Source: Stenotrophomonas maltophilia
Lineage (GTDB): Bacteria; Pseudomonadota; Gammaproteobacteria; Xanthomonadales; Xanthomonadaceae
Length of the DNA stretch: 64,000 nt
Direction: 5' to 3'
Assembly: GCF_004920835.1 (NCBI RefSeq)
Contig: NZ_QFHO01000003.1
Coordinates: 186,001-250,000 of the forward strand
Made by a program: the position numbers and the translations under genes. Under the pieces are notes generated by a model that was not told the DNA's origin, ran no database searches, and worked only from the letters and a program-made list of their open reading frames with translations. The number at the start of each line of letters is the position of its first letter. Within the stretch, counting starts at the first letter, position 1. Shown one piece after another: positions 1 to 6,816 of this stretch.

Positions 1-30
1 CTCGAATGGGATGTTCTCGGCAGCTCCCAT
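1..30 (-). CDS. Partial phage gene, N-terminus only
   Basis: Only the first ten codons are visible (MGAAENIPFE); the gene runs off the left edge. The ATG at 30-28 follows a near-ideal ribosome binding site, AGGAGGA at 40-34 on the minus strand, which overlaps the stop codon of the preceding gene. This makes it a well-translated member of the leftward early operon, where recombination or nuclease genes usually sit. The product cannot be assigned from ten residues. Confidence 0.6.
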   Translation of the reverse strand, partial: MGAAENIPFE

Positions 31-40
31 AATTCCTCCT

Positions 41-349
41 TCAGATCGACGCCAGCGCCGCGCGCTGGGTCTTGGGTTTGCGCTCGGCCAGGCCGAGCTG
101 GAACTGCAGGACGTTGTCGACCGATGCAGGCACCGCTGCCGGCCGCGCGCTGCGCGCGGGACGGTTGAGCCTGCGCCATGCAGCAATGGCCGCGTCGGAC
201 TCCGCGTGCTTGCTGGTCGACCTACAGGCGCACTCGACCAGGTGACCACCGCCGGCGGACGCGCAGCGCTTGTCGTGGATGTGGCGCGCGCGGTGGCCGG
301 CGGCGCAGTTCGGCAACCCTTCCGGGTGGCTGATATGTTCCTGGGTCAT
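41..349 (-). CDS. Small Cys/His-rich phage protein
   Basis: About 102 residues. Start chosen at 349 because its ATGA overlaps the stop of the upstream gene. The N-terminal half has well-spaced metal-ligand candidates (C and H in 'CAAGHRARH', then 'HLVECACRSTSKH'), suggesting a small zinc-binding domain, followed by a tryptophan-containing helix and a proline/alanine-rich tail. It lies near the distal end of the pL operon. Function unknown; a role in host takeover or recombination is only an inference from position. Confidence 0.75.
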   Translation of the reverse strand: MTQEHISHPEGLPNCAAGHRARHIHDKRCASAGGGHLVECACRSTSKHAESDAAIAAWRRLNRPARSARPAAVPASVDNVLQFQLGLAERKPKTQRAALASI

Positions 350-933
350 GGCTTGTTGCACTCCTCGATGTGGGCTTCGAGCTTTTCGATGAGGAAGGTT
401 GCTTCGGTGGCCCGTCGGCGGCGTTCGTGCGTGCTGACCGGCGCGGGACCGGCGTCCCGGATCCACCTCAGCGGTTCAAGGAGCCAGCTCGCCTCAACCG
501 GGAGCCTGGTGCGCGGGTCGACTTTCTGGATCAGCGGCTCACAATCCGGCCCGGCCCAATCCTCGCTGTCACCGCAGCGGACGCACACGCGCCCCCGGAA
601 CTCGTGCAGCTTCTCCGGCTGGATTACGCGAGGTGTCTCGAATAGGGCGCGGACAACGAGCCCACGCCGGTGGGCGGCGTACACGTGCCCTGCATCGGCC
701 TGGACCCAACAGCCTGGCGCGAAGTCGTCCTTGCGCCGGTACTCCCAGCGCACAGGCTGCGCGCTGTAGAGCGCTTTCAGGAGGGTGTCGGCCCAAGCGT
801 GCACCTGGTTGGCGGCAACGGCGCCGCCGGCGGGATCGACACGCCGCATGGCAGCGACGACCGCAGCGACAGGCGACGACGCTTTGGTGGCCTCGACAAC
901 GGTGGCCGGGGAAATGGGAAGTGGTGCGGTCAT
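346..933 (-). CDS. Phage hypothetical protein with a zinc-ribbon-like knuckle
   Basis: 195 residues. The N-terminal third is helical (an alanine-rich segment and 'NQVHAWADTLLKAL'). The middle carries 'CVRCGDSEDW' with a further Cys downstream ('GPDC'), a possible half zinc ribbon. The C-terminus is charged and helical ('ERRRRATEATFLIEKLEAH'). It is joined to both neighbours by 4-bp ATGA overlaps, so translation is probably coupled along the operon. I do not recognise the family. Confidence 0.8.
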   Translation of the reverse strand: MTAPLPISPATVVEATKASSPVAAVVAAMRRVDPAGGAVAANQVHAWADTLLKALYSAQPVRWEYRRKDDFAPGCWVQADAGHVYAAHRRGLVVRALFETPRVIQPEKLHEFRGRVCVRCGDSEDWAGPDCEPLIQKVDPRTRLPVEASWLLEPLRWIRDAGPAPVSTHERRRRATEATFLIEKLEAHIEECNKP

Positions 934-1214
934 ACGAACAGGTCCAGTTGGGCCGGCAGTGCCGGCGGTGGCGCGGGTTCACCACGCAGTAGGTCTGCCA
1001 TGCGGAACGTCACGGCCCACGCGTCGGTATGTCGGATCAGGTACTGGTTTTCCTGGCACACCGAGATCTTTCCAGCGGAAATCAGGTAGCCGGCGTGCGC
1101 AGGCCCCGTGAATCCTTCGTACTCGATTCGCAGGATTTGGTCCCGACGCCACCCGGCGCGCAGCTTGCGGTCCAAGATCGAACGGGCGAAGGCTCGAAGC
1201 TGATCAGGGCTCAT
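930..1214 (-). CDS. Phage hypothetical protein
   Basis: 94 residues from the ATG at 1214, which lies 11 bp inside the upstream gene. Begins MSPDQLRAFARSIL, a basic amphipathic helix, followed by a small alpha/beta stretch ('QILRIEYEGFTGPAHAGYLI'); it ends in a Pro/Ala-rich tail. No enzyme or nucleic-acid-binding motif is recognisable. Overlap with both neighbours places it in the pL operon. Confidence 0.7.
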   Translation of the reverse strand: MSPDQLRAFARSILDRKLRAGWRRDQILRIEYEGFTGPAHAGYLISAGKISVCQENQYLIRHTDAWAVTFRMADLLRGEPAPPPALPAQLDLFV

Positions 1215-1527
1215 CGCGGCTTTCCTTGGGCGGAATCGGCCCGGTGTGGCGGTAATCGCGCAGCGGGTCGACGACGAACTTGCCGTTGTCCTGGCGCCGC
1301 ACGGTGTATTCGGGGAATGCATCTGCTGGCAGGTGCGAGTGCGCCTCTTTCATCAGCGCCACGAACTGCTGCTGCCATTCCAGTGGCATGGATTGCAGAG
1401 TTCGGCGAGGGACGACGAGATAAGACGCACGGGTGAGCCCGAAAGCGTCCCACACTGGGCCGTGGTAGTAGGGGCACTCGACGGGCTCGGATGGGTCCTG
1501 TGCAGCGGTGAGCAGCTGGTCAGCCAT
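1204..1527 (-). CDS. Phage hypothetical protein
   Basis: 107 residues, acidic at the N-terminus, with a conserved-looking centre 'YLVVPRRTLQSMPLEWQQQF' and a C-terminal strand segment 'EYTVRRQDNGKFVVDPLRDY'. The latter resembles the small host-interaction proteins common in Xanthomonadaceae siphophages. Overlaps the genes on both sides (8 bp upstream, 11 bp downstream), so it is part of the same transcript. No function assigned. Confidence 0.78.
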   Translation of the reverse strand: MADQLLTAAQDPSEPVECPYYHGPVWDAFGLTRASYLVVPRRTLQSMPLEWQQQFVALMKEAHSHLPADAFPEYTVRRQDNGKFVVDPLRDYRHTGPIPPKESRDEP

Positions 1528-1747
1528 TGCGCACCGCCGTGTCGGTGGTGATCGCCTTGATGGACGCCACGCCCACGATGCGAACGCCTTCCTTTTCCAA
1601 GACGCGACTCAGCTTGCCGAGCGCGCTTGCGGCCGCCTGCCGATACACCTGGTCCAGCTGGCAGCCCTCGCCCCACGAACCGGCGCGAACCTCCACGGTC
1701 ACCTGTACGAGGGCGGATGTGGACGTGCGGATGGTCGGTTTAGCCAT
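1520..1747 (-). CDS. Small phage hypothetical protein
   Basis: 75 residues from the ATG at 1747, chosen because it overlaps the TAA of the preceding gene by 8 bp. Pattern of a beta strand, then a helix ('DQVYRQAAASALGKLSRVL'), then a strand ('GVRIVGVASIKAITT'), giving a compact alpha/beta fold with no cysteines. Family not recognised. Confidence 0.68.
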   Translation of the reverse strand: MAKPTIRTSTSALVQVTVEVRAGSWGEGCQLDQVYRQAAASALGKLSRVLEKEGVRIVGVASIKAITTDTAVRNG

Positions 1748-2012
1748 TGCCCACCGCCTTTGCTTCGCGAGCGGCGAGTCGTCCATGCAGTTCCTTGACG
1801 AACCTTGCGGACACGTCAGCCCACCCGCAGGTAGCGATAGCAGACAGCGCCGCCATGGCCAGGTCGTCGGAACTGGCCAGCGGCGCGCCCGGCACCACAG
1901 TGACCACGCTGGCGGGATCATCCGCCTCGACAGCGACGATCCCGGCCTCGGCCATGCGTTTGCGGTCTGCGGCGGTCAGCTGCCCGCGCGGGAAGACGAT
2001 GATCTGGCTCAT
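1740..2012 (-). CDS. Small phage hypothetical protein
   Basis: 90 residues: MSQIIVFPRGQLTAADRKRM followed by an Ala-rich acidic segment and a C-terminal helix 'ARFVKELHGRLAAREA'. The N-terminal part ('LTAADRKRMAEAGIVAVEADD') is a strand-helix-strand unit seen in many short phage early proteins. ATG overlaps the TGA of the upstream gene (2012-2009). Function unknown. Confidence 0.75.
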   Translation of the reverse strand: MSQIIVFPRGQLTAADRKRMAEAGIVAVEADDPASVVTVVPGAPLASSDDLAMAALSAIATCGWADVSARFVKELHGRLAAREAKAVGNG

Positions 2013-2881
2013 TTGCCCACCGCCTGGCTGTCGAGAACGCGCCGCGCAGCCTGCAGGTCCACGTCGTTTGCTTCCATCACATCGACCGGATCGCAGGTGC
2101 CGCCAAGGTCGATGATGCGATCCCGGCCAGATTCCAACAGGCGGACGTAGGCGCGATATAGGGCCTTGAAGTCGCCCAGGTCCACGGCCTGCACTGTCTG
2201 GCCGATCAATGCCACCGCTTCTTCCATGACGGCGATCCCCTCGCGGTAGATACGCACATCGTTGTTATAGTCGTGCTCGCCATTGGTCTCGATCTCACGG
2301 GTTCCAGGTGCGCCCGGATCGGCGGGCAGGTGCGAGCGCCAATGCTCAATCCGTCGCTGCAACAGTGCATGCACCGCACCCAGGTCCACGGCCTGCGCGG
2401 GCGGGGCGGCGTAGAGCTTGGAGCCAGGACGTAGGCCGTTCCGCTCCACCAGCGGAGCAATCGGACCGGAGCCGATCCAGAACAGGTCGAAGTCGGCGCC
2501 GACGACGGCCACCGGCTCCCCCACCGGCTGGCGGTCGGCGAGTGCGGCGTTCCATGCCTCCATCCAGTGAGCCAGCTTGGTCGCCTTTTCACGTTCAAGC
2601 GCGACTTCTTCATCGCGTGCCAGCTTGACGCCTTCGACGTTGGCCGTGTACTTGGCCCAGAACACCTCGAACTGCGCACGCGCATCCTGACCACCCGGGG
2701 AGGGCTGGGCGGAGAGGGCGGCGCGGGCGTAGTCCCGCATCTGCTGGGCGGTGTAGCCCTGAACCCGTACGCTGGCGTGGTTTGTAGTGTTGATGCCAAA
2801 CTCAGGCAGCAGCGGTAGCCCATCCCCCAGCCTCACCCTCCCACCGGGCTTCACGTCGGCCAGGGTCTTGTCAGTGCTCAT
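2009..2881 (-). CDS. Phage hypothetical protein, largest gene of the leftward operon
   Basis: 290 residues from the ATG at 2881 (ATGA overlap with the upstream stop). It appears modular. An N-terminal segment ends in 'TAQQMRDYARAALSAQPS'; then comes a charged helical part (residues about 70-125, 'FWAKYTANVEGVKLARDEE'). Two similar segments follow, each beginning 'QAVDLG' ('QAVDLGAVHALLQRRIEHW' and 'QAVDLGDFKALYRAYVRLL'), which suggests an internal duplication. Similar composite proteins with 'YAAP' linkers occur in Stenotrophomonas and Xanthomonas phages. No catalytic motif seen. Confidence 0.8.
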   Translation of the reverse strand: MSTDKTLADVKPGGRVRLGDGLPLLPEFGINTTNHASVRVQGYTAQQMRDYARAALSAQPSPGGQDARAQFEVFWAKYTANVEGVKLARDEEVALEREKATKLAHWMEAWNAALADRQPVGEPVAVVGADFDLFWIGSGPIAPLVERNGLRPGSKLYAAPPAQAVDLGAVHALLQRRIEHWRSHLPADPGAPGTREIETNGEHDYNNDVRIYREGIAVMEEAVALIGQTVQAVDLGDFKALYRAYVRLLESGRDRIIDLGGTCDPVDVMEANDVDLQAARRVLDSQAVGK

Positions 2882-3165
2882 GCTGATTCTCCTTTGACGC
2901 GGGATACTGCCGAACCAAGTCGATCCCACATATCGGATCGGTCTATCAGCGACGTATCGTTATGGTCTACTGCCACGTAGTCGCTGAACTCCATCGCGAT
3001 CTGGATCAGCTCGGCGACTGCGGCGCGGGCAGCCTGAGCATCTTCAATGTCAAGAAGGTGGTCTTCTTCCGACCGGGCTTCTCGATTGAGGCTCATGTAG
3101 GTTTCAATCGCACTATCCATAACCGCCAGCACATCGACAGCCAGGGTCTTGTTGTCGGTGGTCAT
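2878..3165 (-). CDS. Small acidic phage protein
   Basis: 95 residues, strongly acidic and predicted all-helical ('REARSEEDHLLDIEDAQAA'). Coupled to its neighbours by ATGA overlaps. Its composition is somewhat like the acidic protein at 3855-4091, and both end in 'RxKG(E/G)SA', so the two may be distant paralogues. Function unknown; small acidic early proteins can act as DNA mimics or inhibitors, but nothing specific supports that here. Confidence 0.75.
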   Translation of the reverse strand: MTTDNKTLAVDVLAVMDSAIETYMSLNREARSEEDHLLDIEDAQAARAAVAELIQIAMEFSDYVAVDHNDTSLIDRSDMWDRLGSAVSRVKGESA

Positions 3166-3374
3166 GCGTGTTGCTCCTTGCGTTCGGTGGTGGCGCGCGC
3201 GCTGTGCGCGGCGAGGTTGTCCCAGCGTTCGGCCTCGCCGAGGTAGTGAGCGGCACGGGCCTCTCGCTCTGCCTCGGTGAACTGCACGTCGTGCAGCGCG
3301 TGGTCAGCAGCGGCTCGATTGGCCGCTGCCATGCGAGCTGGGTCGTGATCGAAGCTGTCGAGCTGGTTACGCAC
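3162..3374 (-). CDS. Small phage protein, GTG start
   Basis: 70 residues, starting with GTG at 3374 preceded by AGGAG on the minus strand; stop overlaps the next gene (ATGA). Almost entirely helical and rich in Ala, Glu, Arg and His ('REARAAHYLGEAERWDNLAAH'). The 77 bp upstream (3375-3451) has no gene, only GC-rich dyads. Function unknown. Confidence 0.72.
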   Translation of the reverse strand: MRNQLDSFDHDPARMAAANRAAADHALHDVQFTEAEREARAAHYLGEAERWDNLAAHSARATTERKEQHA

Positions 3375-3451
3375 GCTGGACTCCTGGAATGGGTTACCGG
3401 CGAGTGGAAGTCCGGCCGGCGCGGAGCCCGGTCACCCGGGCGGGCGGTTGC

Positions 3452-3694
3452 TCAGTGGGTGTCGTCAGCGGCCAGCGGTACGCGCTGCCGCTCATCGCGG
3501 CGGCGCTGCATCTCGGCCTTGAAGGCTGGCCAGCTGGTCTGGAGGTCTTCCCAGCAGCGCCATGCGAAGAACACGGCGCCGATGGCGCAGGCGAGGGCGA
3601 CGGGTTCGACCTGGTTGCGCAGCGCCCAAGAGAGCGTGGCGAGGAGCAGGCCGACGACGACGGCGCAGAAGAAGGGCAGGGCCAGGTGGCGCAT
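3452..3694 (-). CDS. Small two-helix membrane protein
   Basis: 80 residues from the ATG at 3694, sharing bases with the upstream stop (TGATG). Two hydrophobic segments ('LALPFFCAVVVGLLLATLSWAL' region and 'VALACAIGAVFFAWRCW') are separated by a short 'RNQVEP' loop, then a basic tail. The topology resembles a class II holin, but its place in the early operon argues for an early membrane function such as superinfection exclusion. No family assigned. Confidence 0.72.
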   Translation of the reverse strand: MRHLALPFFCAVVVGLLLATLSWALRNQVEPVALACAIGAVFFAWRCWEDLQTSWPAFKAEMQRRRDERQRVPLAADDTH

Positions 3695-3858
3695 CAGGCG
3701 GCTCCGTGTTGCTTCAGGGCGTGCTCGACTGCTTCGCAGTCGTCGCATACCTGGTGGTTTTCGTGATCGCACTCGCAGCGGTGCGCTGCTGGCGCCTGGG
3801 GCGGGGTGATGGTCGGGATGCCGACGGCCATGGCGGCGAAGAAGTCGTTGTCGGTCAC
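3694..3858 (-). CDS. Very small Cys/His-rich protein, GTG start
   Basis: 54 residues, read from GTG at 3858; the GTGA overlaps the stop of the gene at 3855. The second half has ligand pairs 'HRCECDH' and 'CDDCE', enough to bind one zinc ion, followed by a short helix ending 'HGAA'. The stop shares its last base with the ATG of the membrane protein downstream. Easily missed because of its size and start codon, but overlaps on both sides support it. Confidence 0.65.
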   Translation of the reverse strand: MTDNDFFAAMAVGIPTITPPQAPAAHRCECDHENHQVCDDCEAVEHALKQHGAA

Positions 3859-4091
3859 GCGGAACCGCCTTTGATGCGGAGGAGCGCGGCATCAAGTTCG
3901 GCAGAACGTGCGTGGATGATCGAATCCGGTCCACGCATGTGCTGCAGGGACGTGCGTGTTGCCTGAGCCGCCTCGATCAGATCGGCAAGCGCGTCCGCGA
4001 CCTCCCGCAGCTCCTCAGTGCCGAAGCCTTCCTCTTCCAGGTCTGAAATCGCGACCCGGATCGCCTGTTGTGCGTCTACGAAGAAGCTCAT
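3855..4091 (-). CDS. Small acidic helical phage protein
   Basis: 78 residues, acidic, predicted as two long helices ('EELREVADALADLIEAAQAT' and 'IIHARSAELDAALLRIKG'). ATGA overlap upstream and GTGA overlap downstream. It resembles the protein at 2878-3165 in composition and C-terminus. Function unknown. Confidence 0.74.
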   Translation of the reverse strand: MSFFVDAQQAIRVAISDLEEEGFGTEELREVADALADLIEAAQATRTSLQHMRGPDSIIHARSAELDAALLRIKGGSA

Positions 4092-4423
4092 TCGGCACCA
4101 CCTTTGACGCGGATGCTGGGCTTGCCGTCGACTTCGACCGAGGGATAGAAAACTCGGTACTTGCCGGTTTTCAGGTTCTTCGTGCGCACATTGATTGACG
4201 CCCAGGGCTTTCCGTTGACGGTGAGGTGCAGGTGGACAGTGGTGCCAACGATCAATGCCTCGCGCTCGACCGCTGGGTGGCCATAGCGCTGCGAGCGAAC
4301 GATGCAGTGCGCACCTGGCGGGTATGCGTCCCAGCCGGCGTCAAACGCGTCCATTGCCGCGCCTTCCAGAGCCGAGAGACGAGCGTCCAGAGCCGGGTGA
4401 TCGTCGCGATACTGACGGCTCAT
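4088..4423 (-). CDS. Phage hypothetical protein
   Basis: 111 residues from the ATG at 4423 (ATGA overlap). The N-terminus is helical ('HPALDARLSALEGAAMDAF'). The rest looks like a beta-rich domain ('HCIVRSQRYGHPAV', 'LIVGTTVHLHLTVNG', 'YRVFYPSVEVDGKPSIRVKG'). The ending 'RVKGGAE' recalls the tails of neighbouring small proteins. Family not recognised. Confidence 0.75.
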   Translation of the reverse strand: MSRQYRDDHPALDARLSALEGAAMDAFDAGWDAYPPGAHCIVRSQRYGHPAVEREALIVGTTVHLHLTVNGKPWASINVRTKNLKTGKYRVFYPSVEVDGKPSIRVKGGAE

Positions 4424-4659
4424 GCAGCACCGCCTTTGGTGCGCATGTGGCGTGCGGCCTCGTTCAACGCCTCGACCATGTCGCTGATGGCGCGTGCAGC
4501 GCTGCAACGGCCCTGGAGGAAGTCGCGGCGGGCGATGATTGCTACGAAGTCGGCGTTGTGCGGGTGAAATCCTAGGCGAAGGGCGGCCAGGCGGACGGCC
4601 TGGGCGACAGCGGCGGCACGCACACGGCGGGTAGGGAAGTAGAGGATGACGGCGCTCAC
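4420..4659 (-). CDS. Small basic phage protein, GTG start
   Basis: 79 residues from GTG at 4659 (GTGA overlap). It begins VSAVILYFPTRRVRAAAV, a short strand plus a basic segment, followed by a helix-rich domain. A longer upstream extension would be an arginine-rich out-of-context sequence and is rejected. Net positive charge suggests nucleic acid binding, unproven. Confidence 0.68.
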   Translation of the reverse strand: MSAVILYFPTRRVRAAAVAQAVRLAALRLGFHPHNADFVAIIARRDFLQGRCSAARAISDMVEALNEAARHMRTKGGAA

Positions 4660-4892
4660 GCGGCCACCGCCTGCTGGAGGGCCAGCGGCTTGCTTCGACC
4701 GATGGTGGCGACTTCGGTCGCGCCTTCGTCGATTGCGTCGGCGCATTCGGCCAAGTGTTCGGACAGTTCGCGCGCCTCGGCCGAGGTCAGGCTGAGTAGG
4801 GAGGCTTCGCCTACCTGGACGACGATAGTTCCGGCGCGGGGCCGGGATTCGACGCGGGCAGCGCCGCGGCTGGTGGTGGTGATCGCGGCCAT
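4656..4892 (-). CDS. Small phage hypothetical protein
   Basis: 78 residues; a Thr/Arg-rich N-terminus, a beta strand ('GTIVVQVGEASLLSL') and a helix ('SAEARELSEHLAECADAID'). Separated by 3 bp (TGAGCCATG) from the preceding mini-gene. Function unknown. Confidence 0.75.
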   Translation of the reverse strand: MAAITTTSRGAARVESRPRAGTIVVQVGEASLLSLTSAEARELSEHLAECADAIDEGATEVATIGRSKPLALQQAVAA

Positions 4893-4895
4893 GGC

Positions 4896-5006
4896 TCAGG
4901 CCTTCCTGCTGCTGACGCAGCTGCTGAAGGCCTCGCCGAACGCGGCAGCGAAGGCGGCGGCGATCGGGCGGAGGGTGGCCCAGAGGGGCCGGGTCGAGGT
5001 GCGCAT
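4896..5006 (-). CDS. First, 36-residue gene of the leftward operon
   Basis: A 36-codon reading frame (MRTSTRPLWATLRPIAAAFA...) begins at 5006 behind GGAGA and ends 3 bp before the next start. It is the first possible gene after pL, about 47 nt from the predicted transcription start. It is hydrophobic and Ala/Phe-rich with one Cys, so it could be a leader peptide or a tiny membrane protein. Below the size most annotation pipelines keep. Confidence 0.5.
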   Translation of the reverse strand: MRTSTRPLWATLRPIAAAFAAAFGEAFSSCVSSRKA

Positions 5007-5059
5007 GCTGGTCTCCGGCGCCCTGCCTCTGCAGGGAGGCTTCGTGGGCGGCTGACCAC

Positions 5060-5088
5060 AGTAAAGCGGCGCTTTAGTCCAATGTCAA
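5060..5088 (-). promoter_or_regulatory. pL, leftward early promoter
   Basis: On the minus strand: a perfect -35 TTGACA (5088-5083), a 17-bp spacer and -10 TTTACT (5065-5060). Transcription would start near 5053. Both promoter boxes are flanked and overlapped by CI-type operators, so the lysogen should shut it off. Confidence 0.8.
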
Positions 5089-5099
5089 GCGATGCTTTA
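5062..5099. promoter_or_regulatory. Left operator pair
   Basis: Two copies of the phage operator: 5062-5076 (TAAAGC-N3-GCTTTA, perfect 6-bp arms) and 5085-5099 (TCAAGC-N3-GCTTTA). Centres are 23 bp apart, about two helical turns, matching the 23-bp spacing of the pR-side pair and suggesting cooperative repressor binding. Confidence 0.85.
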
Positions 5100-5121
5100 G
5101 GTCAATTTTCACGCTCCCACG

Positions 5122-5145
5122 AAAAAGCCCCGCGAAGCGGGGCTT
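5122..5145 (-). terminator. Intrinsic terminator of the cI transcript
   Basis: Hairpin with 9-bp arms (AAGCCCCGC 5125-5133 and GCGGGGCTT 5137-5145) and a 3-nt loop. On the minus strand it is followed by a run of five U. It lies 26 bp after the stop of the zinc-ribbon gene and closes the cI unit before pL. Confidence 0.85.
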
Positions 5146-5170
5146 ATCTGCAGTGACGGGAGGAGGCGAC

Positions 5171-6055
5171 TCAGGGGTTCTTGAGGCGGTTTGGATCAAA
5201 TCCGCTTACGTCGAACTCCCATGCCGGAGAGCCTTGTCTAAACACATTTGCCTGGATCCGGACAACGTCCACGTCCTTCATGCGCCTTGCGAAATCTGAA
5301 TAGCCTTGGATGAAGATCGTCTCACTTGAGTTATCCGCTGGCCCAAGAGCGTGGTATCGCTTTGGCTCGCCATCGCCGAACCGTACTAGTACATCACAGC
5401 CCGAGTAGCTACTGCATTGCAGTTGCCCCCTCTCGATTCGCATGAACACATCGTTTCCGTGCTGCGGATGCCTCCGCAACGATAGGGTGGCGTGTTGAGC
5501 GCCTGCGTAAGGAAAATCGAACGTGTGGGTATTGCTGCTCTGCACGTCGGCGCCAATAGACATCTTGCCCGTCATCGAATCGTTGTCCGACCAGTATCGC
5601 CACTGCCTGCCGAGGTTTGCCTTCCGGATCTTTTCTTCTAGCGCCGCGGCAAGCGCCGCTGCGTGCTTGCCAGCCTCGCTGCTCCCATTGAAGGCCACCA
5701 GTTGCTTCGCGGCCGCGAGCCTCGCCTCGTCCGTGCGCTGTTCATCGTTTACTTCGGCCAATAGGCGAGCCTGCTTCTGCTCCGCGCTTTCTGCTGGCAT
5801 GTCCTGAGCGCCAGGGCTGGTGCCGCCCGAGTTGCCACTGTCCCGGGTGGGCATGCAGGTGGCCACGACAGCCAGGATTACCACCAGGAGAATGATCAGC
5901 GCACACCCGGTGTTGGTCTTCGATGCAGGCTTAGGTTGGTATGCGGGAACAACTGGGGGAGTGGCCTTAGCTCGGATCGGATGGCCGCAGTTCGGGCACG
6001 CCTCCGCTTGGTCGCTGACCTGCCGGCCACATTCCACACACGCAATCAAGGCCAT
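5171..6055 (-). CDS. Zinc-ribbon, single-pass membrane protein next to cI
   Basis: 294 residues from the ATG at 6055, chosen for the GGGGGGAAT Shine-Dalgarno. Residues 1-30 form a zinc ribbon (CVECG...CPNCG). A linker follows, then one transmembrane helix ('CALIILLVVILAVVATCM', about residues 50-68), a charged helical region ('AEQKQARLLAEVNDEQRTDE') and a C-terminal beta-rich domain that may be periplasmic. It is co-directional with cI, starts just inside cI's 3' end region and ends at a terminator, so it should be made in the lysogen. That position fits a superinfection-exclusion or lysogenic-conversion protein; this is inference. Confidence 0.82.
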   Translation of the reverse strand: MALIACVECGRQVSDQAEACPNCGHPIRAKATPPVVPAYQPKPASKTNTGCALIILLVVILAVVATCMPTRDSGNSGGTSPGAQDMPAESAEQKQARLLAEVNDEQRTDEARLAAAKQLVAFNGSSEAGKHAAALAAALEEKIRKANLGRQWRYWSDNDSMTGKMSIGADVQSSNTHTFDFPYAGAQHATLSLRRHPQHGNDVFMRIERGQLQCSSYSGCDVLVRFGDGEPKRYHALGPADNSSETIFIQGYSDFARRMKDVDVVRIQANVFRQGSPAWEFDVSGFDPNRLKNP

Positions 6056-6080
6056 ATTCCCCCCCTGCCTGTCTGTTCCA

Positions 6081-6767
6081 TCAGTTGAGTCGGTCAATCC
6101 TGTTTCGCAAGTACACCTTGCCGCCGATCAAAGTATTTCGTGGCATTGCAAAAGCGGGATACAGCCCGGCATTGGCGCTGACCACGTACACAGCATCGCC
6201 ACGATCTTGGAGAGCCTTTACTTGCTGCCCGTTACCCGTGTTGATCAGGTAAATGCCATCACCATCGAAGGACGTTACCCCTGTGTCGACCATCAGTGAC
6301 TCGCCCGGGTTGATAACGGGAATCATGGAGTCCCCGCGCCCGGTGACCAGTACCAATCGGCCGGGGGCTGGCACGTAGCCAACGATTGACCTTATGTAGG
6401 TGGGAGCGAAGTCCATGGCCCTAACGATATCGGGGAAGTCATCATTGATCCGTCCATCTCCCATATCCGCCTCTCCATCTAGCTGTTGGACGCGAACATA
6501 GCTGCGGTTAGTCGCAGAACTAGAGACGACCTCTACTGCCTCTCCCATCCCGAAGTGGGACAGGGGCTTGCCGGTGAGTTGTGCCAGCTTCGGCAGCTTG
6601 CGCTTATCCACCTTCCCCGTGCGAAGCCAGCCCGAGACAGCCTGCTCGGTTACTCCAAAGGCATCGGCAATCCCCTTCTGGGTGAGCGAGGAGTCTTCAA
6701 TGGCCGAACGAATGGCGGCCGCCATGGCTGAATTGTCAAGCATTGCTTGATTGTCCATTGGCGTCAT
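6081..6767 (-). CDS. cI: CI-type repressor, S24/LexA-like
   Basis: 228 residues from the first ATG. An N-terminal HTH lies at about residues 17-65 ('GIADAFGVTEQAVSGWL'). The C-terminal S24 peptidase domain has Ser147 ('GRGDSM') and Lys184 ('QQVKAL'), the catalytic dyad used for RecA-stimulated self-cleavage, so SOS induction is expected. Alternative starts are M4, M9 and M15; M15 would remove a short tail that overlaps one operator. The predicted promoter places the transcript start at or within two bases of the first ATG, so the mRNA may be leaderless, as for lambda cI. Confidence 0.93.
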   Translation of the reverse strand: MTPMDNQAMLDNSAMAAAIRSAIEDSSLTQKGIADAFGVTEQAVSGWLRTGKVDKRKLPKLAQLTGKPLSHFGMGEAVEVVSSSATNRSYVRVQQLDGEADMGDGRINDDFPDIVRAMDFAPTYIRSIVGYVPAPGRLVLVTGRGDSMIPVINPGESLMVDTGVTSFDGDGIYLINTGNGQQVKALQDRGDAVYVVSANAGLYPAFAMPRNTLIGGKVYLRNRIDRLN

Positions 6768-6816
6768 CGCGATTGTAAGAAAGCATCGCTTGACTATGAA
6801 CTAAAGCGACGCTTAA
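6736..6816. promoter_or_regulatory. Right operators, three copies
   Basis: Three sites match the left operators: 6736-6750 (TCAAGC-N3-GCTTGA, perfect arms, inside the first codons of cI), 6779-6793 (GAAAGC-N3-GCTTGA) and 6802-6816 (TAAAGC-N3-GCTTAA). Centre spacings are 43 and 23 bp. The middle site sits between the pRM -10 and -35 boxes and covers the start of the pR -35. The site inside cI could mediate autorepression. Confidence 0.85.
6772..6800 (-). promoter_or_regulatory. pRM-like promoter for cI
   Basis: Minus strand: -35 TTCATA (6800-6795), 17-bp spacer, -10 TACAAT (6777-6772). The predicted start falls at about 6765-6767, the cI start codon. Confidence 0.6.

Noticed and set aside
3452-3694. 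Holin annotation for the small two-helix membrane protein
   Set aside because: It is in the leftward early operon, far from the endolysin, and a better holin candidate lies at 15475.
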